6,948 nt of DNA from Clostridiaceae bacterium (GCA_012513545.1 JAAZCB010001147.1:1-6948), one strand, 5' to 3'. Shown: positions 1 through 6,566, counted from the stretch's first letter. A program made the numbers and translations. The notes: generated by a model not told the origin, from the sequence alone.

Positions 1-149
1 TAGGATAGCAGAAATGATCAAGGCCCCGGGTATAAAGTACACATCTTCCATCCGTTAACAAATGCTTAAAAACGGCTAACTTACTGGCTGTAAAGCATTT
101 TTTTGTATATTGAGGTTGAATAAATTCGGGGGAGGATGTGTATATATAT
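1..149 (+). repeat. Direct repeat copy A: cassette-like leader
   Basis: This stretch is repeated at 1429-1569 with only scattered substitutions and a few small indels, judged by eye at well over 80% identity. Shared blocks include GGGTATAAAGTACACATCTT, the motif CCATCCGTT (48-56 here), CTTAAAAACGGCTAA, GGCTGTAAAGCATTTTTTTG and GGGGGAGGATG. It lies directly before the membrane-protein gene at 196 and contains that gene's probable promoter. The window opens at the exact base where copy B begins, so upstream flanks cannot be examined. It reads as the standard 5' part of a mobile or duplicated gene unit. Confidence 0.85.
84..113 (+). promoter_or_regulatory. Probable Bacteroidota-type promoter in leader copy A
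   Basis: A -7-like box TATATTGA (106-113) is preceded by CTG (84-86) with a 19-base spacer, close to the Bacteroidota arrangement TTG-N19-TAnnTTTG. The equivalent site in copy B has a full TTG, so copy A is the weaker match. Transcription would start near position 120, giving a leader of about 75 nt before the ATG at 196. The assignment rests on consensus matching and on conservation between the two copies. Confidence 0.5.
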
Positions 150-195
150 GAGTTGCCACCAATATTAAGAGACTCACTGCTAAAATGATAACTAT

Positions 196-1008
196 ATGAA
201 ATTACAGACAAAAACAAGACTTGCAAACATCTCGATTTGGGTGATTGTTGTAACGATTGTAATAATCGCTCTTTTCTTTTTCGGATTCTTGATTTCCAAT
301 ACATTTGACTTAAAAGTTTTTGCAAATAGGACCTCTGATTTTATTTGGACACTTTTTGGTGCATCAATGGTGATTGTAATTTGCGGAGCATTTCTTAATA
401 TCAGTTTGAATATTGGGATAATCGCTGACAGTAAAGTAAATGAGATTAAAAGTGGACTGACAGATAAAAGTACTTTTAATAAAAAGTTCCTTTATGTTGT
501 AGTTCTGATTTTATTTGTAATAGGGGGATTCCTATTCCTTGGAGATTTCTTGACTCGACAAAATGAGAAAAATAAGTTGATTGCTGAGTGCGAAGAGACA
601 ATTACTCGATATGATAAGTCAATTACAGATATTTCTAAGGCACTTACGGATACAGCATTAATTGGAGAGATTCCGGATATTTTAAAATTTTTGGGCGAGC
701 AAAAGCAAGAATTTCCAAGCATTATTCTGATAACAAGTGATTATTATAAAGAGCAATTGACCTATTTAAAAATTACTCCTTACATGAATAAATCAGACTT
801 GAAAAAAGAAATGTTTGATTTTTCATTTTATCCATGTGACAAAAATGATTGTGAGTATCTTAAAGAAGTATTTGAGACTGAGAAATCTGATTACTATTTT
901 TGGTCTGAGAAAAATAATTACAAACTGTATTACCCGATTATAAAAGGAGAAAGAAAATATATTTTACTCTTTAGTAAATTTGACAGATATGGAAAAATCG
1001 GGTCATAA
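196..1008 (+). CDS. Three-TM membrane protein of unknown function
   Basis: I do not recognise a named family. The 270-residue product has three hydrophobic segments, at about residues 11-34, 49-76 and 98-118, rich in I, V, F and L. A polar C-terminal region of about 150 residues follows. It begins with a charged helical stretch (about 121-150), and its last part (residues about 233-269) is rich in aromatics and charged residues, including YYFW and KLYYPIIKGERKY. That layout would fit a sensor-like domain displayed on one side of the inner membrane, but no catalytic motif is visible. Two cysteines (C214, C219) in the C-terminal domain could form a disulfide if it is periplasmic. The start at 196 is the first ATG after an in-frame TAA at 181-183. 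The gene is very AT-rich and lies alone between a repeated leader and a hairpin-rich element, so horizontal acquisition is plausible. Its stop codon abuts the start of that element. Confidence 0.85.
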   Translation: MKLQTKTRLANISIWVIVVTIVIIALFFFGFLISNTFDLKVFANRTSDFIWTLFGASMVIVICGAFLNISLNIGIIADSKVNEIKSGLTDKSTFNKKFLYVVVLILFVIGGFLFLGDFLTRQNEKNKLIAECEETITRYDKSITDISKALTDTALIGEIPDILKFLGEQKQEFPSIILITSDYYKEQLTYLKITPYMNKSDLKKEMFDFSFYPCDKNDCEYLKEVFETEKSDYYFWSEKNNYKLYYPIIKGERKYILLFSKFDRYGKIGS

Positions 1009-1433
1009 CAAAAATAAATACTGGTGGCAATACATGGTATAGTGCATACGGGCTTAGCTTCACTGAGCTCCCTTCGGTCGGTTCAGGGATTTTCGGGTGT
1101 TTGTAGTTCGTAAAAAAAGTCGGTGTAACCTGACTTCGCTCCGTACCCTGTCGCTGAAGCTTTAGCGTAGGCTCCCGAAGCGGTTACGCGAATGGCTCTG
1201 ATAGCTTCATTTTTGATGATGCTTTTTGTAATAATTGACAAAAATAATAAAAGAAAAAATAACGTTGTCCAACACTCTTCTAAGATAAAAGCAAATTTTT
1301 GACCACAAAAATTAAGCGGCAAATTGATAGAAAGTAAGAAATCAGAACATTATAACCTGCATCAAACTTTTCTCCCAATGGATAGTGGCGCACTCAGCGA
1401 ACCGCCACATGCCATGTTGCCAACCCGTTAGGA
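1009..1433 (+). repeat. Hairpin-rich, attC-like intergenic element 1
   Basis: About 420 bp without a credible gene. The ends form an imperfect inverted repeat: the arm at 1023-1051 (GGTGGCAA, then ACATGGTAT, GTGC, CGG) pairs with the arm at 1402-1425 (CCGCCACATGCC, ATGTTGCCAACC), leaving bulged bases. The 3' end is a GTTAGGA core (1427-1433), close to the integron R' consensus GTTRRRY. The long loop holds more foldbacks: CTGAGC/GGTTCAG closed around a TTCG loop (1063-1086, with wobble pairs and mismatches) and the near-palindrome CGCTGAAGCTTTAGCG (1152-1167). The motif TGGATAGTGGCGCA (1379-1392) recurs in element 2 at the same distance from the GTT core. Genuine attC sites are usually about 60-150 bp, so this one would be oversized. 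A non-integron palindromic intergenic repeat is the alternative. Confidence 0.6.
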
Positions 1434-1569
1434 TAGAAAAACGATCAAGGCCCGGGTATAAAGTACACATCTTCCATCCGTTATAAACGCTTAAAAACGG
1501 CTAATTTATTGGCTGTAAAGCATTTTTTTGTATATTGGATGTATAGATGGGGGGAGGATGCATATATAA
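1429..1569 (+). repeat. Direct repeat copy B: cassette-like leader
   Basis: Second copy of the leader at 1-149, spaced 1428 bp from the first. It starts inside the GTTAGGA core that ends element 1 and runs to the TATATA stretch after GGGGGAGGATG. Differences from copy A are mostly single-base changes and short indels (for example two extra bases in copy A after TAGGATAG, and CCCC versus CCC). It precedes an unrelated gene, so the repeat is attached to the gene unit and not to gene homology. Together with element 1 it fills the 1009-1680 gap, where I see no gene. Confidence 0.85.
1509..1538 (+). promoter_or_regulatory. Bacteroidota-type promoter in leader copy B
   Basis: TTG (1509-1511), a 19-base spacer and TATATTGG (1531-1538) fit the TTG-N19-TAnnTTTG pattern with one base missing in the -7 box. 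The site is preserved in position and spacing in copy A. It would start transcription around 1544, leaving about 135 nt of untranslated leader before the ATG at 1681. Confidence 0.55.
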
Positions 1570-1680
1570 AGGAATTATGGGGCATCAGAACAACGAATCT
1601 ATATTCTGTAAAAAGGATTGAAAAAAGCTTGAATAAAAATTTTATGATAACAAATAATAATGATTAAAATAATTAATTAC

Positions 1681-2421
1681 ATGAAAGGAATAACACTATT
1701 AACATTTTTGACACTTTGGAATATAAGTTTTATTTCTGGGCAAGTTGATGAAAATAAGCATTTTATATATTTCTTTTCAGATTCAGTAGTTTATGGACGA
1801 ATTATTGAGTATGAAACACCATTTTTTGGGAATACTCATTTTTTAGTTGACTCTAAAAAGATACAGCCAGATCTAGTTAAATTTTATCGAAATGAAACGG
1901 GATTTTATGCGAATACAAAAACTGTTAGTTTTTCCGGCACATCTTCTTTTACTGAGAGGATTAGAAAAGGGAAAATAAATCTTTATGAAAAAGAAACAAC
2001 AACATATAATCCAGGACACTTTAATCCTTCAACTGGGATGTATTCTGGTGGAATGGCAACTAGAAACATTAAGAATTATTACAATAAAGAATTTGGTGAC
2101 TTAAAAAAGGCAAATTATCAAAATTTGAGTTTGGATTTATCAGATAATCCAGAAAGCATGATTTATTTAAACAAGTATAAAACAACCAGAGATGCCCAGA
2201 CTGTTTTATACATCGTGGGAGGTGCAACATTAATAGCGGGATTCGCAACATTAATAAATAAAACTAAAGATTGGGATGGTAGTGATTCTCAGACAGAACC
2301 TAATGTATTTGGAAATATAGTTGCGATTGGTGTTGGTGCAGGTTGTTTCTGGGTAAGTTATTTTATTGGATTTTCTAAACCAAAAAATTTAAGAATAGCA
2401 ATTGACAGGTATAATGAATGA
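1681..2421 (+). CDS. Exported/membrane protein of unknown function with two C-terminal TM segments
   Basis: I do not recognise a named family. From the ATG at 1681 the product is 246 residues and starts MKGITLLTFLTLW, a typical signal peptide, with a likely cut near SFISGQ. An in-frame ATG at 1660 would add seven residues (MIKIINY) ahead of the signal, which makes 1681 the better start. The mature part (about residues 22-165) is polar and probably beta-rich, with a Gly/Thr/Tyr-rich stretch around 108-124. Two hydrophobic segments follow at about 172-192 and 207-231, separated by an acidic loop (DWDGSDSQTEP). The C-terminus, LRIAIDRYNE, resembles the short tail (h..AI..YN) I recall on many uncharacterised Bacteroidota envelope proteins. 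The gene is AT-rich and stands alone in the second cassette-like unit, between leader copy B and element 2. Hydropathy suggests export and membrane anchoring; the role is unknown. Confidence 0.8.
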   Translation: MKGITLLTFLTLWNISFISGQVDENKHFIYFFSDSVVYGRIIEYETPFFGNTHFLVDSKKIQPDLVKFYRNETGFYANTKTVSFSGTSSFTERIRKGKINLYEKETTTYNPGHFNPSTGMYSGGMATRNIKNYYNKEFGDLKKANYQNLSLDLSDNPESMIYLNKYKTTRDAQTVLYIVGGATLIAGFATLINKTKDWDGSDSQTEPNVFGNIVAIGVGAGCFWVSYFIGFSKPKNLRIAIDRYNE

Positions 2422-2558
2422 TGCTCCATAACACGCAGTTATAAAACATGCTGGTCTCATTGGGTTTTCGGGCTTTTCGTCCAGCCTCAAGCTTTTGTAA
2501 CGGTGGATAGTGACACAGCCCCGCAATCCGGTACGTTTCATATCGCCATCCGTTGAAT
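2422..2558 (+). repeat. attC-like intergenic element 2
   Basis: This 137 bp region directly follows the stop codon at 2421 and ends in GTTGAAT (2552-2558), a full match to the integron R' consensus GTTRRRY. The motif TGGATAGTGACACA (2504-2517) matches 12 of 14 bases of the one in element 1. In both elements exactly 34 bases separate it from the GTT core. The last bases also agree (CATATCGCCATCC here, CATGTTGCCAACCC there). The 5' part (about 2441-2464) and the 3' part (about 2518-2545) form an imperfect inverted repeat, and GCTGG (2450-2454) can pair with CCAGC (2481-2485). The length fits known attC sites. No leader repeat follows, so this seems to be the right end of the cassette-like run. 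Confidence 0.6.
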
Positions 2559-2587
2559 ACAAGGCGAAAAGACAACACTGTATGTGC

Positions 2588-2594
2588 TATTTTG
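2588..2594 (+). promoter_or_regulatory. Possible -7 box for the OmpA-like gene
   Basis: TATTTTG resembles the Bacteroidota -7 element TAnnTTTG with one base missing. It lies about 50 bases before the ATG at 2644 and outside the cassette-like unit that ends at 2558. I see no matching TTG at the expected -33 spacing, so this is a weak call. A promoter in this gap is expected, because the preceding gene belongs to a separate unit. Confidence 0.3.
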
Positions 2595-2643
2595 ATTCAG
2601 TATGAAAAAATATTAATTTTATAATAAATTAAAACGAGAAATT

Positions 2644-3627
2644 ATGAAAACCAAATCTGGAATTTTATTTATTCTTATCACTGTTTCGTTTTCAATGAAT
2701 TCGTTCGCTCAACGAGTAACAGATATTGAAAACAGTAAGGATCATCCATTAATCAGTCGTTTCGATAAAGCAGTAATTGAGTTTTATAAAGAAACGAAAT
2801 GGGGAACTTATAAACTACCTGTTAACGAAAAAGGAACTATTGATTGGGAAAATCCAAAAAATTTGGAAGGAAAGGTTACACGTATTCAATACACTACCTC
2901 TGTCGATAATAATTCAGAATATGTTTTGCAAAATTATAAAACAGCTTTTAAAAATGCTGGTTTCACGGTTTTGATTTCAATAGCCAATGAAGAGCTTGGT
3001 GTATCCGACAGGCCACATACCTGGGGCGACAAGTATTATGCATCGGGTGGATATTACAATGGTTTGAATAATGCAAAATTTGGGATGGGAATAGGATTGC
3101 CAATATGGAAAAACAACCACTCGTTTATTGCTGCAAAGGGAAATAAAGAAGGTAAAGATATTTATGCCATTATTTATACGGTGGTTGACGATAACTACAC
3201 GCTGATTACCCAGGATGTTGTTGAGGTTGAGGCTGTTGAGACAGGAATGGTAACTGCCGAAAATATTTCGAAAGGAATTCAATCCGAAGGACATTTTGCT
3301 GTTTACGATATTCTTTTTGAAACAGGGAAATCGGATATCAAACCCGAATCAGACGCTGCCTTGAAAAACATTGCGGAATTCATGAAGGCAAATCCGGCTA
3401 AAAAATTTTATATAGTCGGGCATACCGATAATGTTGGAAACTTTGCTGAAAATAAAACCTTATCTGAAAACAGGGCAAAAGCTGTGATGAATGAGCTAAT
3501 AACAAAACACGCTGTAGCCCAGGAACAATTAAGCGCTCATGGAGTTTCTTCCTTAGCCCCTGTAACAAGCAATACTTCAACAGAAGGTAAGGCAAAAAAC
3601 CGCAGGGTAGAAATAGTTGAACAATAA
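2644..3627 (+). CDS. Exported DUF4892-like / OmpA-domain envelope protein
   Basis: Predicted peptidoglycan-binding envelope protein of 327 residues. Residues 1-22 form a signal peptide (ending NSFA, then Q). Residues about 30-205 resemble the DUF4892 domain found ahead of OmpA domains in proteobacterial proteins: KDHPLISRF at 32-40, an EGKVTRIQY strand at 75-83, then a Y-aromatic core and a final strand pair. Residues about 215-327 are an OmpA C-terminal domain, with ILFETGKSDIKPES at 223-236, GHTDNVG at 259-265, LSENRA at 273-278 and NRRVEI at 319-324. D262 and R277 have the 15-residue spacing of E. coli OmpA D271 and R286, which bind diaminopimelate, so the peptidoglycan site looks intact. 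No beta-barrel is evident, so it is probably periplasmic and wall-bound. It lies 13 nt before the lipoprotein gene, likely in one operon. The OmpA call is firm; the DUF4892 call is from pattern memory and needs a profile search. Confidence 0.9.
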   Translation: MKTKSGILFILITVSFSMNSFAQRVTDIENSKDHPLISRFDKAVIEFYKETKWGTYKLPVNEKGTIDWENPKNLEGKVTRIQYTTSVDNNSEYVLQNYKTAFKNAGFTVLISIANEELGVSDRPHTWGDKYYASGGYYNGLNNAKFGMGIGLPIWKNNHSFIAAKGNKEGKDIYAIIYTVVDDNYTLITQDVVEVEAVETGMVTAENISKGIQSEGHFAVYDILFETGKSDIKPESDAALKNIAEFMKANPAKKFYIVGHTDNVGNFAENKTLSENRAKAVMNELITKHAVAQEQLSAHGVSSLAPVTSNTSTEGKAKNRRVEIVEQ

Positions 3628-3640
3628 AAATTTTATTGTC

Positions 3641-5431
3641 ATGAAAAATGGTTTGTTTATTTGGGTTGTTATCTTAACAACGGTTGTTTTTCAGGCATGT
3701 AAAAAGGATAAAGTTCTCACTATCTCCAGTTTTACAGCGTCAAAAGGAACATATATAGGCGTTGTACGCATTGCTGTTGAACCTTTATCAGGTGCGCAGA
3801 ATTATGAATTTCAACGAAAAAATCCCGAAACCAATACATGGGAAACAATAGCCGGATTACAAATTAATGCTTATGATGATTACTATTCAAATGATGACCA
3901 TAAACTTATTGCCGGCGTGGAATACGAGTACCGCGCCAGGGCAGATAATGAAGACGGACAAGGGGTATGGTGTGAAGCGGTTACAGGATATTCCTATAAA
4001 CCTTCTCCTCATCTGACTAAGGTGAAGTATGAAGATGGCACTTGTACTGTTACCTTAAAGGACCCTCTTCCCGATCCATTGTATAATCTAACAAGCAGGA
4101 ATATCGAAGTATATCGTCAAGGTTCATCAGGTTCGTATTTCGACAGAATAATTTCGGAAGATATTTATAACATGGATACCGTTCTTACTTTCTCATGTAA
4201 TGAAGATAAGGAAGACCCTCCATATCAATATCAACTGAAGATTTCATATACCTATTCCAGGGGGGAATATGGTGATGATGGTTGGTATGCATTAGGCTAT
4301 GGTAGTGGCATATATGAGCATGAATCGGCAGTTATTGATGAAGATGAAATTGACGAAGATTCCGGTGGCCAGTTAAGTACGGTTAATTATACTGTTGCCA
4401 ATTACAACGAAATAAACAGTTCCTCATCAGGCGCTAAAAATATGGTTATTCATTGTCTGGATGGCTCAACAGTCTATATAGGCTACCTCGATGGTTATTC
4501 CTCCACACTGACAACAGGAAAACCAGTGCTGATGAAAAATTCCGGTTCATCGTGGGAAAATGCCGGGGGCACAATGCCCGCCGAATTGCTTGCCGATAAC
4601 CTCATAGATGAATTTGATTTTGACGTATCATCAGGTACACTATATTTGGCTGCATTAAGCCCTGATACTATTTATGTGTATAAAAATGATGGAAGTTGGT
4701 CGGCAAACATGGCAACATCGTTGCTATGGGGTACTTCCGAGCCCAACTATCTCGACATAGCTGTTTTAAACAACGAATTGTACCTTACAATAGAACAAGG
4801 TGATGATATAAAAGTGTTTAAATATAACGGGACTACATGGGAACAGGTTGGCAGCGATGTAGCAACAGGATCTAATACCAACACAAAACTGAAGAATATA
4901 AATGGTACTCTGTATATCTGGTACGAAGAACATGTATCGGGCTCATCTTCATGTAAGCTTCATATAAAGCACTTAAACGGCACATCGTGGGTAAGCGACC
5001 TGGAATGGTCAAAAGATAATGCTATGGATTTCGATATTGTTCTTTTAAATGGTACCCTTTATTTTATTGAAGGATACGGAATGGGTAGTGTTTGTAAAGT
5101 TGAATCGTCAAGCAATGCTACTAACCTTTATGAAAGTGTCGGTACGCTGTATGGCAGTCCTAAATCCATAACCACCGATGCGTCAGGAAATATTATAATT
5201 TCATGTATTGCCACTGCCCAAAATGTTGACGATATAAGCCTTGCTGTTTTGGTGTATGATGGTACTTCCTGGAAAAAGGTAAACGATGACTTTAGCGAAA
5301 CATCCTATCACGGGAATACAAGTGCGGTACAGGCTTCCGGCAACGACATCCATTTTGTATATGGTTTGAAATCGAGCGAAAATGAATGGAATATGCCTAC
5401 TATTTTAAAGGCTAAAAAATATAGTAAATAA
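3641..5431 (+). CDS. FN3-like / beta-propeller lipoprotein
   Basis: Predicted lipoprotein of 596 residues. The start is ATG 3641; an upstream in-frame TTG at 3617 would overlap the previous gene and put extra residues before the signal. The signal ends in a lipobox with Cys20 (VVFQAC), followed by KKDK, a lysine/aspartate pattern reminiscent of Bacteroidota surface-export signals. Residues about 25-120 resemble a fibronectin type III domain (YEFQRKNPETNTW, then VEYEYRARADNEDGQG). Residues about 123-230 may be a second one. A very acidic linker (233-242, DEDEIDEDSG) leads to a repeat region from about 267 to the end. There, GSSW, DGSW, NGTTW, NGTSW and DGTSW end at residues 305, 353, 400, 450 and 544. 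The 47-50 residue period, with one degenerate unit near 497, suggests a six- or seven-bladed propeller like kelch or galactose-oxidase-type folds. No catalytic residues are evident; binding or adhesion is plausible. Probably cotranscribed with the OmpA-like gene. Confidence 0.88.
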   Translation: MKNGLFIWVVILTTVVFQACKKDKVLTISSFTASKGTYIGVVRIAVEPLSGAQNYEFQRKNPETNTWETIAGLQINAYDDYYSNDDHKLIAGVEYEYRARADNEDGQGVWCEAVTGYSYKPSPHLTKVKYEDGTCTVTLKDPLPDPLYNLTSRNIEVYRQGSSGSYFDRIISEDIYNMDTVLTFSCNEDKEDPPYQYQLKISYTYSRGEYGDDGWYALGYGSGIYEHESAVIDEDEIDEDSGGQLSTVNYTVANYNEINSSSSGAKNMVIHCLDGSTVYIGYLDGYSSTLTTGKPVLMKNSGSSWENAGGTMPAELLADNLIDEFDFDVSSGTLYLAALSPDTIYVYKNDGSWSANMATSLLWGTSEPNYLDIAVLNNELYLTIEQGDDIKVFKYNGTTWEQVGSDVATGSNTNTKLKNINGTLYIWYEEHVSGSSSCKLHIKHLNGTSWVSDLEWSKDNAMDFDIVLLNGTLYFIEGYGMGSVCKVESSSNATNLYESVGTLYGSPKSITTDASGNIIISCIATAQNVDDISLAVLVYDGTSWKKVNDDFSETSYHGNTSAVQASGNDIHFVYGLKSSENEWNMPTILKAKKYSK

Positions 5432-5582
5432 TAGAGCCTAAAAATCGCCCAGGTGTCAACAATTGGTAATACACCATAGGGGTTTTACGAGCCATACAAA
5501 CTAACACATTGGAACTACTGCATTTATAATTAATAATATACGTTTTTTCGGAAATCCAGGTCAGATTTATTTCTACTTTATA

Positions 5583-5590
5583 TAATTTTG
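5583..5590 (+). promoter_or_regulatory. -7 box upstream of the T9SS cargo gene
   Basis: TAATTTTG is a perfect match to the Bacteroidota -7 consensus TAnnTTTG. It would start transcription near 5597 and leave an untranslated leader of about 105 nt. No clear TTG sits 19 bases upstream. The rest of the 271 bp gap (5432-5702) is AT-rich with no convincing gene or terminator. Confidence 0.4.
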
Positions 5591-5702
5591 TTAACTTGCC
5601 TTAATTTAAGGGCAGTTTGAATGCAAATTTTGCTATAGATAGAAATTTATTTTACTGATTTATTAACCTAAATATCTATTTATTAATTTAAATGACCTTA
5701 TT

Positions 5703-6473
5703 ATGAAAAAAACATTACTTTTTTTAGCTCTTGCACTATTTGTATCGGCTTTTATGAAAGCTGAAGATGTCAATTTAGGGGATTTTGAGGATGGAGTTAC
5801 AAATGATTGGATTCTTTATGGAGAATCATACGAGATTGTTGATAATCCGCTTGAAGTTAGTCCCAATACTTCATCCAAAGTTCTGCAGAATATTACGATT
5901 AACCAATATCAGGGGATGTCTATGCATGATCTTTCTTTTATAAGGGAAAATTATGTCATGTATTCATTTGATGTCTACAATGCTACGGGAGCCGTAGATT
6001 TTATTGTAAATGTTCATGGCAGAACAGGCGAGGGAGCAGATTTAAATGTACCTTTCTATCCGACCACAACTGATGGAGCATGGCTTCACTTTGAAGTTGA
6101 TCTTACCGATGCTGCCTTTGAAACTATGGATACAATATATCAGTTGGATTTGCAGAATAATACTGCCGAAACGGAGTTATATTGGGATAATATTCTTCTC
6201 ACCGGCATAGATGGAGGGACGACTTCAGTTATTGATGCTTCTACAGTCAAAACAAACAAATCGATGTGCTTCCCGAATCCTGCAAATAGCAGTGAATTGA
6301 TAAGGTTTTCCACAGATATCGGGGAAAACAGTGCGGTTGAAATATACAATACTGTTGGTCAATTAAAGCTTGCAACTTCTCTTAATAATAGATTACTTGA
6401 CATAAGTTCATTGAATTCCGGATTTTACTATGTCAAGGTTGGCAACAAAGTAGCTAAGCTTATGATCAGATAA
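5703..6473 (+). CDS. Small T9SS type A cargo protein with carbohydrate-binding-like domain
   Basis: Predicted secreted protein of 256 residues. Residues 1-20 are a signal peptide (MKKTLLFLALALFVSAFMKA). Residues about 21-168 look like a jelly-roll beta-sandwich: an opening NLGDFEDGVTNDW, alternating strands, a WLHFEVDLTD strand at 127-136, and a closing LYWDNILLTG at 159-168, as in several carbohydrate-binding modules and discoidin-like domains. Residues about 186-256 are a Por/type IX sorting domain, with PNPA at 191-194, VEIYNTVGQL at 212-221, LDISSLNSGFYYVKV at 232-246 and a basic C-terminus KLMIR. The family model is Sec export, then T9SS passage across the outer membrane, removal of the sorting domain, and attachment or release. 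There is no catalytic domain, so the mature protein of about 150 residues is probably a binding or structural surface protein. It has its own -7 box and terminator, so it is likely monocistronic. The sorting domain is confident; the ligand is unknown. Confidence 0.9.
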   Translation: MKKTLLFLALALFVSAFMKAEDVNLGDFEDGVTNDWILYGESYEIVDNPLEVSPNTSSKVLQNITINQYQGMSMHDLSFIRENYVMYSFDVYNATGAVDFIVNVHGRTGEGADLNVPFYPTTTDGAWLHFEVDLTDAAFETMDTIYQLDLQNNTAETELYWDNILLTGIDGGTTSVIDASTVKTNKSMCFPNPANSSELIRFSTDIGENSAVEIYNTVGQLKLATSLNNRLLDISSLNSGFYYVKVGNKVAKLMIR

Positions 6474-6494
6474 TAATTCTAAATAGCAATAATT

Positions 6495-6525
6495 AAAACT
6501 GCTTCATTAAGAAGCAGTTTTTTTT
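6495..6525 (+). terminator. Intrinsic terminator
   Basis: AAAACTGCTTC (6495-6505), a five-base loop ATTAA, and GAAGCAGTTTT (6511-6521) form an 11 bp perfect stem followed by more T's. It lies 21 nt after the stop codon of the T9SS cargo gene and marks the end of that transcript. The A-rich 5' side means it may also work weakly in the reverse direction. Confidence 0.92.
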
Positions 6526-6566
6526 GTCTTCTGATTTGGGTGAAACGAGCTTTTATTAAAGCCCCG

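Noticed and set aside
60..104. Possible intrinsic terminator AATGCTT...AAGCATT followed by T's in leader copy A
   Set aside because: The loop is about 25 bases, and the stem is weakened in copy B (ACGCTT versus AAGCAT) without compensating change. The conserved feature here is the promoter spacing, so the T-run is better read as promoter spacer.
128..168. Shine-Dalgarno-like GGGGGAGG followed by ATG and a tiny ORF in the leader
   Set aside because: The mini-ORF is ten codons in copy A and three in copy B with different products. Bacteroidota rarely depend on strong Shine-Dalgarno sequences, so a leader peptide is not supported.
492..722. Reverse-strand ORF opposite the three-TM gene
   Set aside because: It lies wholly inside a well-supported forward gene and has no domain or codon signal of its own. 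The same reasoning rejects the reverse ORFs at 2069-2251, 2977-3294, 3398-3595 and 6140-6349 and the forward ORF at 2777-2974.
1083..1322. 79-codon reverse-strand ORF within element 1
   Set aside because: It reads straight through the hairpins and inverted repeats of the intergenic element. Its product is low-complexity (GAYAKASATGYGAKSG), as expected from translating a palindromic repeat, and it has no credible start context.
1..1569. Insertion sequence or transposon bounded by the direct repeats
   Set aside because: No transposase is encoded between or near the repeats, and their ends are not inverted repeats of each other. A cassette or intergenic-repeat explanation fits better.
2375..2578. 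67-codon reverse-strand ORF over element 2
   Set aside because: It covers the end of a real gene and the attC-like element, and reads as a chance frame through structured DNA.
3617..3640. TTG start that would lengthen the lipoprotein by eight residues
   Set aside because: It overlaps the end of the preceding gene and places MNNKNFIV before the signal peptide. The ATG at 3641 gives a standard lipoprotein signal with Cys20.
5449..5480. GGTGT...ACACC stem after the lipoprotein gene as a terminator
   Set aside because: The stem is only five base pairs around a long loop and is not directly followed by a T-run, so termination is not supported.
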